64,000 bases of DNA from Hordeum vulgare subsp. vulgare (Eukaryota > Streptophyta > Magnoliopsida > Poales > Poaceae), in NCBI RefSeq assembly GCF_904849725.1, contig NC_058523.1, positions 108,812,189 to 108,876,188 on the forward strand, given 5' to 3'. Shown here piece by piece: positions 32,838-43,952 of the stretch (positions within the stretch are counted from its first letter, which is position 1; each line of letters begins with the position of its first letter). Made by a program: the position numbers and the translations under genes. The notes beneath the pieces are model-generated. The model ran no database searches, was not told the origin of the DNA, and saw nothing but the letters and a program-made list of their open reading frames with translations.

Positions 32838-35480
32838 ATGAGGAATCCGAAAGATCCAAGAACTAAAATCCTACCTTCCACTACGAGAAGAGGTAAAGAA
32901 CTGCCATATAGCTCTGCACTTGATTCACCTTCAGTTCTGAGTAAGTTTGGGACTTCGCCTCCTGCTAGAAATCTTGATATGTCGCTTGTGCTTGATGATG
33001 CTACTTCTGCTGCCCATGAGGCTTATGATGCTATGCTTGATACTATGCCTGATGATGCCATGCTTGATACTATGCCTGATGATGCTATGCTTGATACTAT
33101 GCCTGATGATGCTATGCTAGATACTATGCCTGCTATGCCTGATACTGCTTTGCCACTTGGTGCATTCCTTGATGCACATATTGCTAGAGTTGCTGCTAGA
33201 TGTGATGATACTTCCGAAACTGCTGATACTATTGAAGTAGAACCTGCTACTATGCCTGAATTTCCTGTTATGCCTGATACACACTATGTTATGGAGGGAG
33301 AGATAGCTGAGGACTTTCTTGCGTGTAAGGATAGCTATGATGTTGAGAAATTACTGCGCAAGTGGAAAGAAAAATCTCTGAATGCTAGGATGAAATACGA
33401 CCCGAAGTTTGCCACTTCGCCTATCTTTGTGACCGATAAGGATTATGAATTCTCTGTCGACCCTGAGTTAATCACTCTTGTCGAATCTGATCCTTTTCAC
33501 GGTTATGAGTCTGAAACAGTTGTAGCCAATCTTACCAAACCGCACGATATAGCCACCCTATTCACTAGTGAGGAAAAGATCCGCCACTACTATATGCTCA
33601 AGCAGTTTCCTTTCTCACTAAAGGATGATGCTAAGACTTGGTTCACTTCTCTTGCTCCTGGATGTGTGCGTAGCCCCCAGGATATGGTCTACTACTTATA
33701 TGAAAAATATTTCCCTGCCCATAAGAAGCAAGCTGCCTTGCAGGAAATATACAACTTTGCTCAAGCTGAGGAAGAGAGTCTCCCACAAGCTTGGGGGAGG
33801 CTCATCCAGCTACTGAATGCTTTGCCTGATGACCCTCTTGAGAAGAATGAAATACTTCATATCTTCTATAATGGACTTACCGATGCTTCCAAAGACCAAC
33901 TAGATAGTTGTGCCGGTAGTGTTTTTAGGGAACGAACCGTAGAACAAGCTGAGATTCTACTGAATAACATCTTGTGCAATGAGAATGCTTGGACTATTCC
34001 TGAACCACCTCCTAAGCCAACTCCGAAGAAAATAGGTATTCTATTCCTCAGTCCTGAAGATATGCAAGAAGCCAAGAAATCTATGCGAGAGACATGCATT
34101 AAATCTGAAGATGTCAAAAATCTACCACCTATCGAAGAGATCCATGGTCTCAATAACCCGATACACGTAGTAGAAGTAAATTCTTTGCGTAGGTTTGATG
34201 AGAGTGATATTCCTTTTGATAAACCTGCTAGCTTATGCCTCGATGAATTTGATAACTTTGTTACCGAACAACAAAGTTTCAATGATTATGGTAGCAGACA
34301 ATTGGAACAAAATGCTCGTATGCTTAGTCATTTAAGTGCTTGTCTGGAGAGAAACGTCAATTATCTTAAACTTCTGAGTAAACATGCCTCCATGGTTACT
34401 ACTCAGGTAGAACAAGTACTTAAAGCTCAACATGACTTGCTCAATGAGTTGAATGACAATTCTGTCAGAGTCGTCACTAGAGGTAGTAGAATGACCCAGG
34501 AACCACTGTATCCTGAAGGTCATCCGAAGATAATTGAACAAGATTCTCAAGGAGTTAGCATTGATGCACCTAGTCATCCTAGAAAGAAGAAGAAAGATGA
34601 TAGCAACCTGCACGCTAGCAACCCTGTTGCTGGTACACCTGAGAGTCCAAATGATGCCTCTATCTCTGATGCTGAAACACAATCTGGTGATGAACATGAG
34701 CCTAATGATAATATCAATAGTGATGTTCATGAAGATGCTCAACCTAGCAGTGAAAATGATGTGGAGATTGAACCTAGTGTTGATCTTGATAACGCACAGC
34801 CTAAGACTAGAAGATATGATAAGAATGACTTCACTGCTAGGAAGCACGGTAAAGAAAGGGAACCATGGGTTCAGAAACCTATGCCCTTTCCTCCCAAACC
34901 ATCCAAGAAAAAGGATGATGAGGATTTTGAGCGATTCGTTGAAATGATCAGACCTGTCTTTCTGCACATGCGTTTGACGGATATGCTCAAAATGTCTCCG
35001 TATGCTAAGTACATGAAAGATATTGTGACTAATAAGAGGAGGTTACCTGAGGTTGAGATTTTCGCCATGCTCGCTAATTACACTTTCAAGGGTGGAACTC
35101 CTAAGAAACAAGGTGATCCCAATATGCCCACTATACCTTGCTCCATTAAAGGCAACTACGTTAGAACTGTGTTATGCGACCTTGGAGCCGGTGGTAGTGT
35201 TATGCCTCTCTCTCTTTATCGTAGACTTGAAGTGGATAAGTTGACACCCACTGAAATCTCTCTGCAAATGGCCGACAAATCAACTGCTTTCCCTATCGGC
35301 ATTTGCGAGGATGTGCCTGTTGTGGTTGCTAACACCACTATCTTAACAGACTTTGTTATCTTGGATATTCCCGAGAACGATGCCATGGCTGTCATCCTCG
35401 GAAGACCCTTTTTAAACATTGCAGGGGCTGTTATAGATTGCAACAAAGGCAATGTCACTTTCCATGTCAACGGTAATTAG
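32838..35480 (+). CDS. Gag-protease polyprotein of the outer Gypsy, 880 aa, open
   Basis: It begins 50 bases after the PBS (MRNPKDPRTKIL). Residues about 65-100 hold a tandem nine-residue repeat, DAMLDTMPD, encoded by 27-nt units. The Ty3/Gypsy capsid domain (retrotransposon gag) lies at about 215-360, with MLKQFPFSLKDDAKTWF and LYEKYFPAHKKQ. A charged Asp/Glu/Lys-rich linker follows to about residue 700. The C-terminus is an aspartic protease: catalytic DLGAGGSVMP near residue 780 and ILGRPFLNIAG near 854. DLGA in place of the usual DSGA/DTGA is characteristic of Athila. The frame is uninterrupted and ends without RT, so particles would need polymerase from another element. One of three uninterrupted large frames in the window. 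Confidence 0.92.
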   Translation: MRNPKDPRTKILPSTTRRGKELPYSSALDSPSVLSKFGTSPPARNLDMSLVLDDATSAAHEAYDAMLDTMPDDAMLDTMPDDAMLDTMPDDAMLDTMPAMPDTALPLGAFLDAHIARVAARCDDTSETADTIEVEPATMPEFPVMPDTHYVMEGEIAEDFLACKDSYDVEKLLRKWKEKSLNARMKYDPKFATSPIFVTDKDYEFSVDPELITLVESDPFHGYESETVVANLTKPHDIATLFTSEEKIRHYYMLKQFPFSLKDDAKTWFTSLAPGCVRSPQDMVYYLYEKYFPAHKKQAALQEIYNFAQAEEESLPQAWGRLIQLLNALPDDPLEKNEILHIFYNGLTDASKDQLDSCAGSVFRERTVEQAEILLNNILCNENAWTIPEPPPKPTPKKIGILFLSPEDMQEAKKSMRETCIKSEDVKNLPPIEEIHGLNNPIHVVEVNSLRRFDESDIPFDKPASLCLDEFDNFVTEQQSFNDYGSRQLEQNARMLSHLSACLERNVNYLKLLSKHASMVTTQVEQVLKAQHDLLNELNDNSVRVVTRGSRMTQEPLYPEGHPKIIEQDSQGVSIDAPSHPRKKKKDDSNLHASNPVAGTPESPNDASISDAETQSGDEHEPNDNINSDVHEDAQPSSENDVEIEPSVDLDNAQPKTRRYDKNDFTARKHGKEREPWVQKPMPFPPKPSKKKDDEDFERFVEMIRPVFLHMRLTDMLKMSPYAKYMKDIVTNKRRLPEVEIFAMLANYTFKGGTPKKQGDPNMPTIPCSIKGNYVRTVLCDLGAGGSVMPLSLYRRLEVDKLTPTEISLQMADKSTAFPIGICEDVPVVVANTTILTDFVILDIPENDAMAVILGRPFLNIAGAVIDCNKGNVTFHVNGN

Positions 35481-35840
35481 CATACGGTACACTTTCTGAA
35501 CAAAACAATATCGAGTACATTGCATCAATGCTATCGAAAAGACTTCATCGATTCTTATTTGGAGCTTTCAATGCCCTATTCCTCATGTCAAGATGAAACA
35601 TGATTTGCTTGTTGGGGAGATACACATCCCCATTGAGGTGACTTAGTGACTATTCGAAAATCCTCCGTCTTCTTTTGCGATTCGAGAAAGTTTTGTCGAG
35701 GGGATTTGATCAACCCCATTGACGGATTTCTTTCGATGACCATGAGATGGATGAATCGAAGAGTCACAAACCTCTGTTCCAAGATTTCACTTTAGGTTGC
35801 TTAGAAGAAAAATGATAGGTTTAGTTTAGTTTTCCCTGTT
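35481..35840 (+). pseudogene. Remnant of the protease-RT linker in the outer Gypsy
   Basis: Frames with stops (HTVHFLNK near the start) look like the decayed continuation of the polyprotein. RT, RNase H and integrase are absent, replaced by the LTR-like block that follows. Confidence 0.5.
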
Positions 35841-36195
35841 TTCTGTTTCACCGTCCGGTAGAAAAATACCCCGAAAATCAAAGTTCTCTGAACGCTGTGA
35901 AAATCTAGTATGATTTTTTCTGGAATATTTGAAAAATATTGGGACAAAGAGTCTGTCTGGGGGCTGCACCAGTGGGCCACAAGCCCTCGGGGCGCGGGCA
36001 TCCCCCTGGCCGCGCCACCCAGGCTTGTGGGGCCCACAGGCATCCCCTCCACTCATTCTTGCTCGCATCCAGCTCTCCTACCTCCAGAAAAAATCGTTTC
36101 GCAGCTCAAACCCATGTTCTTGCTCCTCTTGCTGGGATTTTCAATCTCTTTGCTCAAATCACCGTTCTCCGAACTGTTTTGGGGAAATTACTCCT
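35841..36195 (+). promoter_or_regulatory. Internal LTR-like leader block before the Athila-type ORF (outer Gypsy)
   Basis: It carries the sequence order of the middle of the LTR: GAAAATCAAAGTTCTCTGAACG, a TTTTTTCTGGAATA phrase, then GTGGGCCACAAGCC ... GGCTTGTGGGGCCCAC (35972-36037), matching 31355-31421 in the LTR. Downstream a donor-like TTAGTAAGTGA lies at 36188-36198. It could supply a promoter or leader for the second ORF. No clear TATA box was seen. Confidence 0.5.
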
Positions 36196-36420
36196 TAGTA
36201 AGTGACTCCTCCATTGGTCCAATTAGTTTTTGCTCTAGTGCCTTATACTCCGCGTATATTTGCTACCTTGGTGACCATGTTCTTGAGCTTTGTATGCTAA
36301 TTCTAGCTGGTCCCAAGTAGTTTGGTTGCGTAATATGGTCTCTAGGCACTTGTGGGAGTAGTTGCTACAAGTTTAGTTGAACCTTGTTCACCTTTCCTTT
36401 GGGTCACTGAATATTTCAGA
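36196..36420 (+). other. Predicted leader intron before the Athila-type ORF (outer Gypsy)
   Basis: Bounded by GTAAGTGAC-type donor sequence and the pyrimidine-rich GAATATTTCAG acceptor, eight bases before the ATG at 36429. T-rich, with no ORF. Prediction only. Confidence 0.45.
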
Positions 36421-36428
36421 AAAGGAAG

Positions 36429-37085
36429 ATGTTCAGGAGAAACTTTCATGGTGGTTCCTCAAGCAAGAGAGGTCCCTGTCTTTTGATTCGGGAGCCTGAT
36501 CCTTACCAACCTAGGGACGCGCAGGTTCAACCATGTGAATGGCCTTCTGATGAATTTATGATTGAGGCAGGCTTAAAAGATGAGTTTGATGCATTTGTTC
36601 GCAACGTCAGACTCGAAGAATTCATCTCCGATAAATGTGAACAGTATGTTGCTCTCACTACCTCTTTTGTTCGTAAATTCAAATTGTCAGCTGGCCGTGA
36701 GCCATCGGTACTATTTGATCTCTATGATAAATCGTATACCATGGATTTAGAGGATTTCAGTAGAATTTGCAAAATACCTATTTGGGGTAACCTCAATGAT
36801 CCTCCTAAATCTTCGGTTAGAGATTTTTGCGCTGGTATTACGGTTTGAGAAACTAGAGACATTACGCAAGCTACCATGGGGAGTATTCATTTTCCTGCCT
36901 TGCATTATTTTGCCCTCTTCATAGGCACATGCATTAATGGCAAGATTGAGCATTGTCACCTCTGTGCACCCGACCTTAGTATCCTTAAGAGCGCAGTGAC
37001 GGGTGACAAAAGCTTCAACATGGGACCTATTATAGCAAGGAGGCTGAATAAGAATGCAATTGATGAGGATTTCTTTGGTGGGATC
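36429..37085 (+). pseudogene. Athila-type downstream ORF of the outer Gypsy, 5' part
   Basis: Starts MFRRNFHGGSSSKRG and continues with QYVALTTSFVRKFKLSAGR and DLEDFSRICKIPIWG, the pattern of the Athila ORF-1 family of plant Gypsy elements. Its function is unknown; the position corresponds to env-like genes. A TGA at 36846-36848 is the only stop before the inner Gypsy interrupts the codon series at 37086. The frame resumes in phase at 43953. Confidence 0.8.
37081..37085. other. Target-site duplication GGATC, left copy (inner Gypsy)
   Basis: Identical to 43948-43952. Confidence 0.92.
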
Positions 37086-38735
37086 TGATACGTCTCAAAC
37101 GTATCTATAATTTTTTATGGTTTCACACTGTTATCTTGTCAACTTTGGATGTTTTGTTTACCTTTTATATCTTTTTTGGGACTAACTTATCAACTCAGTG
37201 CCAAGTGCCAGTTCGTGTTTTTTCTGTGTTTTTGACTATTTTCAGATCTGATTTTGGAACGGATTCCAAACGGAATAAAATCCCCGAAATAATTTTTTCG
37301 AGAACGGAAGAAGACCGGGACGCTTGAGGGCCAAGCAAGTGGGCCCACACGGGGCCCACAAGCCCTGTTTCCGCGGCCAGTTGGAGGCCGCGGCAACCAA
37401 GCTTGTGCCCCCCTGGCGCTCCCCCGCCCTAGGTCTTTGGCCTATAAATTCCCTAAAAATCCAGAAAAAATCAGGGCATCCATGAAAACACTTTGCCACC
37501 GCCGCAAGCTTCCATTTCCGCGAGATCTCATCTGGAGACCCTTCCCGGTGCCCTGTAGGAGGGGACTTTGTAGTTGGAGGGCTTCTACATCAATATCATC
37601 GCCCCTCCAATGACTTGTGAGTAGTTCACTTCAGACCTACGGGTCCGTAGTTAGTAGCTAGATGGCTTCTTCTCTCTCTTGGATCTTCAATACAAAGTTC
37701 TCCATGATCTTCATGGAGATCTATCCGATGTAATCCTCTTTGGCGGTGTGTTTGTTGAGATCCGATGAATTGTGGATTTGTCATCAGATTATCTATGATA
37801 TATATTTAAGTCTTTGCTGATTTCTTATTTGCATGATTTTATATCCTTGTAAGTCTCTCCGAGTCTTGGGTTTTGTTTGGCCAACTAGATCTATGATTCT
37901 TGCAATGGGAGAAGTGCTTGGTTTTGGGTTCATACCGTGTGGTGACCTTTCCCAGTGACAGAAGGGGTAGCAAGGCACCCATCGTGTTGTTGCCATCAAA
38001 GGTAACAAGATGGGCTTTTATCGTAGATATGAGATTGTCCATCTACATCATGTCATCTTGCAAGGCGTTACTCTGTTCTTTTGGACTTAATACACTAGAT
38101 GCATGCTGGATAGCGGTCGACGTGTGGAGTAATAGTAGTAGATGCAGAAAGTATCGGTCTACTTGTTTTGGACGTGATGCCTATCGATATACTCATTGCC
38201 ATAGATAACGTCACGACTTTGCGTGGTTCTATCAATTGCTCGACAGTAATTCGTTCACCCACCGTCTACTTGCTATCATGAGAGAAGCCACTAGTGAACA
38301 CTACGGCCCCCGGGTCTATTCACACCTATCGTTTCCACTTTTGCTTTTACTTTGCTTTGTTACTTTGTTGCTTTCAGTTCTCACTTGGCAAAAAATCTAT
38401 AAGGGATTGACAACCCCTTCATAGCGTTGGGTGCAAGCTCTTTGTGTTTGTGCAGGTACTTGTGATAATCCTTCACTGGATCGATACCTTGGTCAAAACT
38501 GAGGGAAATACTTACTGCCGCTGTGCTACATCACCCTTTCCACTTCGAGGGAACACCAACTCAAGGCTCCAAGGCCATGGGGGAATCCTTTGCATATTTG
38601 CCTAGGAAGTTCCTAAAGGTGTAGCCGTAGCAAAAGGATTCCTGGTGCCATTGCTGAGGAGTATCAAGATAAGACTAGTCTTCCGTCAGCACGCTTGTTT
38701 CTTGCACCGTTGGAAGGTCTTTTGTTGAAGTAGCA
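37086..38735 (+). repeat. 5' LTR of the inner Gypsy
   Basis: Aligns with 42291-43947. Has a TATA box CTATAAAT at 37442-37449, a GC-rich palindromic block at about 37339-37412 and a GTGAGTAG donor-like site near 37617. Confidence 0.93.
37442..37449 (+). promoter_or_regulatory. LTR TATA box of the inner Gypsy
   Basis: CTATAAAT in the 5' LTR. The 3' LTR has CTAGAAAT at the same place (42650-42657), so only the 5' copy keeps the box. Confidence 0.6.
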
Positions 38736-38745
38736 AAATTATTTC

Positions 38746-38763
38746 TGGCGCCGTTGCCGGGGA
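38746..38763 (+). other. Primer binding site of the inner Gypsy
   Basis: TGGCGCCGTTGCCGGGGA, an exact tRNA-Asp-type site, ten bases after the LTR. Confidence 0.9.
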
Positions 38764-38980
38764 AGGAGAGATCAAGATCTATCCAAGTAGGTGTCACAAA
38801 CTCATCTCTTGCATTTACTTTGTTTGCCAGTTGCCTCTCGTTTTCCTCTCCCCCACTTCACCAGTTTGCCTTTTTCGTTTGCCTTTTTCATTCGCCCTTT
38901 TCTCTCGCTTGCTTTCTGTTCGCTTGTGTGCCATGTGCCTTCAATATGCTTGCAACTCCGCTTGCTGAAAATCTAGTGAT

Positions 38981-39634
38981 ATGGATCCTCATCCACTTGC
39001 TAATCTCTTTAAGAGATCCAATTATGTTGATCCAATTGCTAGTGAGTTGAGTGCACTTTACTTTTTCTATGGAGTTTTGCTTGAGATGCGTGAATCTGAA
39101 AATCGTGATGAAGAAACTCATCAAGTGATTCACGAGGGCTCCTTGGATGAAAAGCATGATTGCAATGGTTTCAGTATAAATTCTATTAGTGACAACTATG
39201 CTAAAAATATGCAAAACCCTAAGCTTGGGGATGCTAGTTTTGCTATGTCCACTACTTGTTGTAATGATCATGAGTGGGGCGATGATTTTTCTTATGATCT
39301 TGAAAATTTGTTTAAGCCTCATGATGAATATGATATTTGTAATTATGTGCTAGTTATATTTTTGAATTTAATTATGATCCCACATGTAATTGCTATGAGA
39401 GAGGAAAATATTGTGGTAGAAACTATCATGTTACCAAGTTACCTCTCGTTATGTGGACATTGCTATTGTCTCTTTCTTCTTCCTTGCATATGGCAGCTAT
39501 TGGTCGTCTTGACAATTTGTTTTCCTACAAAATGCCTATGCATAGGAAGTATGTTAGATTTAGATGTGATTTTCACATGTTTTAGGATGCTCTCGTTGTG
39601 CTTCAATTCTTGTCTTTTGTGTGAGCGTCATTGA
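38981..39634 (+). CDS. 217-aa ORF of the inner Gypsy, function unknown
   Basis: Begins MDPHPLANLFKRSNYVDP about 220 bases after the PBS, in the gag position. The first half is acidic and hydrophilic (SENRDEETHQ). The second half becomes Cys- and Leu-rich, with a hydrophobic stretch near the end. This looks like a change of frame in a decayed gene rather than a real membrane domain. I recognise no conserved domain. It may be the remnant of the element's own leader protein. Confidence 0.45.
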   Translation: MDPHPLANLFKRSNYVDPIASELSALYFFYGVLLEMRESENRDEETHQVIHEGSLDEKHDCNGFSINSISDNYAKNMQNPKLGDASFAMSTTCCNDHEWGDDFSYDLENLFKPHDEYDICNYVLVIFLNLIMIPHVIAMREENIVVETIMLPSYLSLCGHCYCLFLLPCIWQLLVVLTICFPTKCLCIGSMLDLDVIFTCFRMLSLCFNSCLLCERH

Positions 39635-42275
39635 ATGCCTAGCTAAGGGTGTTAAACAATAGCGCTTGTTGGGAGGCAACCCAACGAATCTATCCTTTTT
39701 TCTTTCTGTCTTGTGTTTTCCACACTTTCATAATTCTGTTATGATTGTGTTTTTTGTGTTTCTTTTTGCGTTTGTGCCAAGCAAAACCGTTATGATTAGT
39801 CTTGGGGATGATCGTTTGGTCATGCTGGAAAAGACAGAAATTTTCTGCTAAGGAAAAGAATTCTCATTTTTTTTCTGTAAGAGTTTTTGAGTTGATTCTT
39901 TTTTCTGCTGATTTCTAAGAAAATTCTTCAGACTTTCGTAATTTTTCATAATTGTCGAAGTTCCAGAAGTATACGAAGTATACAGATTGCTACAGAGTGG
40001 TCTGCTGTTAACAGATTCTGTTTTTGTTGAGTTGGTTGATTATTTTGATGAAACTATGGATAGTATCGGGGGGTATTAGCCATGCAAGATTAAAAATACA
40101 GTAACCCAACATCAACATAAGTAGAATTTAAGTTTGCTACAGTACCTAAGGAAGTGGTGGTTTGTTTTCTTATACTAATGTTATCATGAGTTTCTGTTTA
40201 TGTTTTGTGTTGTGAAGTTTTCAAGTTTTGGGTGAAGTTCTTATGGACAAAAAGATAAAGAGTGGCAAGAGCTCAAGCTTGGGGATGCCCAAGGCACCCC
40301 AAGTTGATTCAGGGATTCCTTAAAAGCCTAAGCTTGGGGATGCACCGGGAAGGCATCCCCTCTTTCGTTTTCAATCCATCGGTAACGTTACTTGGGGCTA
40401 TATTTTTATTCACCACATGTTATGTGTTTTGCTTGAGCGTCTTGTATCGTAGGAGTCTTTTATTTTTGTTGTGTCACAATCTTCCTTGCTGCACACCTAG
40501 AGAGAGAGACATGCACTCACTGTGATTTTGTCGCGCTTCACTTATATCCTTTGGTAGACAATTCAGCTCACATGTGCTTCACTTATATCTTTTGAGCTAG
40601 TTGATTTTGCTCTTTGTGCTTCACTTATATCTTTTAGAGCACGGAGGCGCGTGGCATGGTAGTTGTATTATGCTATGAAAGTAGTCTAAAAAGGGTAGTT
40701 ATACAAAGGGATATGAAAACTTCCACCTTCATATGCATTGAATAGTTAGAGAAGTTTGATTCATCTCAATTAGTTTTGAGTTGTGGTTGTGGTCATATTG
40801 AAGTTATATTAGTGAGGTGTTGTGGATCTAGAAATACTTTTGTTGAAGTTAGTGATTCCCGTAGCATGCACGTATGGCGAACCACTATGTGATGAAGTCT
40901 GAGCATGATTAGTCCATTGATTGTCATCCTTTGTGTGGCAGTCGGGATCGCGCTATGGTTTATACCTACCAACCCTTCCCCTAGGAGTATGCGTTGAATG
41001 CTTTGTTTCTATTACTACTAAAATTTTTGCAACAAGTATATGAGTTCTTCATGACTAATGTTGAGTCCATGGTTTAGATGCACTTTCACCTTCCACCATC
41101 ACTATCTTCTTTAGTATCGTGCAACTTTCGCCGGTGCACAAAACCGACCAATAGCCTCCCTCAAAACAGCCACCATACCTACCTACTATGGCTTTTTCAA
41201 AGATATTCCGAGATATATTGCCATGCAGATACCACCATGACATGTACCACCACTCCTACATTGCCATTGCATGATCGTAAGATAGCTAGCATGATGTTTC
41301 CATTAATGTCTATGACATGCTAGATCATTGTCACGGTACACTACCGAAGGCATTCCATATAGAGTCATTATTGCTCTAAGTTTTGAGTTGTAAGTGTGAT
41401 GATCATCATTGATGGAGGATTGTCCCATGTGAGGAAATAAAAGAGGCCAAAGATGCCCACCAAAAAAAAGGCCAAAGAGCCATCCAAAAAAATGAGAGAA
41501 AAAGAGAGAAGGTACAATGCTACCACCTTTCCACACTTGTGCATATTAAGCACCATGATCTTCATGATTGAGAGTCTTTCAATTTGTCACCACCATATAG
41601 CTAGTGGGAAATTTTCATTATATAACTTGGCTTGTATATTCCAATGATAGGCTTCCTAAAATTTGCCTCAGGTCTTCGTGAGCAAGCAAGTTGGATGCAC
41701 ACCCACTAGTTTTCTTTAAGAGCTTTCACATACTCTTAGCTCTAGTGCATCATTTGTATGGCAATCCTTATTCATTCACATTGATATCTATTGATGAGCA
41801 TCTCCACAGCTCATTGATATGCCTAGTTAATCTGACCATATTCTCCTTGTTTGTCTTGCAATATCCACCACACTCCACACCACTTATAGTGCTAAAACCA
41901 TGGCTCACGCTCATGTATTGCGTGAGAGTTGAAAAAGTTTGAGAAAGTAAAGGTGTGAAAACAATTACTTGGCCAATACCGGGGTTGTGCATGATTTAAA
42001 TTCGTTGTGCAATGATGATAGAGCATAGCCAGACTATATGATTTTGTAGGGATAACTTTCTTTTGGCCTTGTTATTTTGAAAGTTCATGATTACCTTGCT
42101 AGTTTGCTTGAATTTTTATTGTTTCTATGTCAATAGCAAACTATTGTGTTGAATCGAATGGATCTGAGCATTCATGTCACGTAAGAGGAGTTACAAAGGA
42201 CATCTATGCTAGGTAGCATGAAAGCATCAACAATTCATTCTTTATCACTTCCCTACTCGAGGACGAGCAGGAGTT
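39635..42275 (+). other. Non-coding interior of the inner Gypsy
   Basis: No supported gene in 2.6 kb. Landmarks: GGGAGGCAACCCAACG at 39670-39685; two polypurine-like sites AAGCTTGGGGATGC at 40275-40288 and 40330-40343; and a fold-back GGGGATGC ... GCATCCCC at 40337-40361. Confidence 0.6.
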
Positions 42276-42290
42276 AAGCTTGGGGATGCA
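42276..42290 (+). other. Polypurine tract of the inner Gypsy
   Basis: AAGCTTGGGGATGCA directly before the 3' LTR. Confidence 0.85.
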
Positions 42291-43947
42291 TGATACGTCT
42301 CAAGCGTATCTATAATTTTTGATGGTTTCACGTTATTATCTTGTCAACTTTGGATGTTTTGTTTACCTTTTATATCTTTTTTGGGACTAACTTATTAACT
42401 CAGTGCCAAGTGCCAGTTCCTGTTTTTTCCTGTGTTTTTGACACTTTTCAGATCTGATTTTGGAACAGAGTCCAAATGGAATAAAACCCCCGAAATAATT
42501 TTTTCCAGAATGGAAGAATATCGGGAGGCTTGAGGGCCAAGAAAGTGGGCCCACAGGGGTCCCACAAGCCCTGTTGCTGCGGCCAGGGGGGAGGCCGCGG
42601 CAACCAAGCTTGTGGCCCCCCTGGCGCTCCCCTGCCCTAGGTCTTTGGCCTAGAAATTCCCTAAAAATCCAGAAAAAATCAGGGCATCCACGAAAACACT
42701 TTTCTGCCGCCGCAAGCTTCCGTTTCCGCGTGATCTCATCTGGAGACCCTTCCCGGTGCCCTGTCGGAGGGGACTTTGCAGTTGGAGGGCTTCTACATCA
42801 ACATCATCGCCCCTCCAATGACTCGTGAGTAGTTCACTTCAGACCTACGGGTCCGTAGTTAGTAGCTAGATGGCTTCTTCTCTCTCTTGGATCTTCAATA
42901 CAAAGTTCTCCATGATCTTCATGGAGATCTATCCGAAGTAATCCTCTTGGGCGGTGTGTCTGTCGAGATCCGATGAATTGTGGATTTGTGATCAGATTAT
43001 CTATGATATATATTTGAGTCTTTGCTAATTTCTTATTTGCATGATTTGATATCCTTGTAAGTCTCTCCAAGTCTTGGGTTTTGTTTGGCCAACTAGATCT
43101 ATGATTCTTGCAATGCGAGAAGTGCTTGGTTTTGGGTTCATACCGTGTGGTGACCTTTCCTAGTGACAGAAGGGGCAGCAAGGCACTCATCGTGTTGTTG
43201 CAATCAAGGGTAACAATATGGGCTTTTATCGTAGATATGAGATTGTCCATCTACATCATGTCATCTTGCTTAAGGCGTTACTCTGTTCTTTTGGACTTAA
43301 TACACTAGATGCATGTTGGATAGCGGTCGACGTGTGGAGTAATAGTAGTAGATGCAGAAAGTATCGGTCTACTTGTTTTGGACGTGATGCCAATAGATAT
43401 AATCATTGCCATGGATAACGTCACGACTTTGCGCGGTTCTATGAATTTCTCAACAGTAATTCGTTCACCCACCGTCTACTTGCTTTCATGAGAGAAGCCA
43501 CTAGTGAACACTACGGCCCCCGGGTCTATTCACACCTATCGTTTCCACTTTTGCTTTTACTTTGTTTGTTACTTTGTTGCTTTCAGTTCTCACTTGGCAA
43601 ACAATCTATAAGGGATTGACAACCCCTTCATAGCGTTGGGTGCAAGCTCTTTGTGTTTGTGCAGGTACTTGTGATAATCCTTCACTGGATCGATACCTTG
43701 GTTCTCAAAGCTGAGGGAAAGACTTATTGCCGCTGTGCTACATCACCCTTTCCGCTTCGAGGGAACACCAACGCAAGGCTCCAAGGCCACAGGGGAATCC
43801 TTTGCATATTTGCCAAGGAAGTCCCTAAAGGCGTAGCCGTAGCAGAAGGATTCCTGGTGCTGTTGCTGAGGAGTATCAAGACAAGAATAGTCGCCCGTCA
43901 GCACGCTTGTTTCTTGCGCCGTTGGAAGGTCTTTTGTTGAAGTAGCA
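42291..43947 (+). repeat. 3' LTR of the inner Gypsy
   Basis: Starts TGATACGTCTCAAG, ends GAAGTAGCA, followed by GGATC. Confidence 0.93.
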
Positions 43948-43952
43948 GGATC
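43948..43952. other. Target-site duplication GGATC, right copy (inner Gypsy)
   Basis: Identical to 37081-37085. Confidence 0.92.

Larger units (their letters stand above)
37086..43947 (+). mobile_element. Non-autonomous Gypsy with almost no coding capacity (inner Gypsy)
   Basis: LTRs of 1650 and 1657 bp start TGATACGTCTCAA and end GAAGTAGCA, flanked by GGATC/GGATC. The 3.6-kb interior has a canonical tRNA-Asp-type PBS and a polypurine tract but only one modest ORF and no gag, protease, polymerase or integrase. This is the layout of a large retrotransposon derivative moved in trans. It is inserted in the Athila-type ORF of the outer Gypsy and so is younger than it. Confidence 0.93.

Noticed and set aside
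33866..34967. Minus-strand ORFs of 138 and 211 codons
   Set aside because: Antisense shadows of the open gag-protease frame of the outer Gypsy.
35841..36320. Three overlapping plus-strand ORFs in the LTR-like block
   Set aside because: GC-rich LTR-type DNA yields similar chance frames in each LTR of the window (for example 31113-31656 and 46344-46697); no conserved product.
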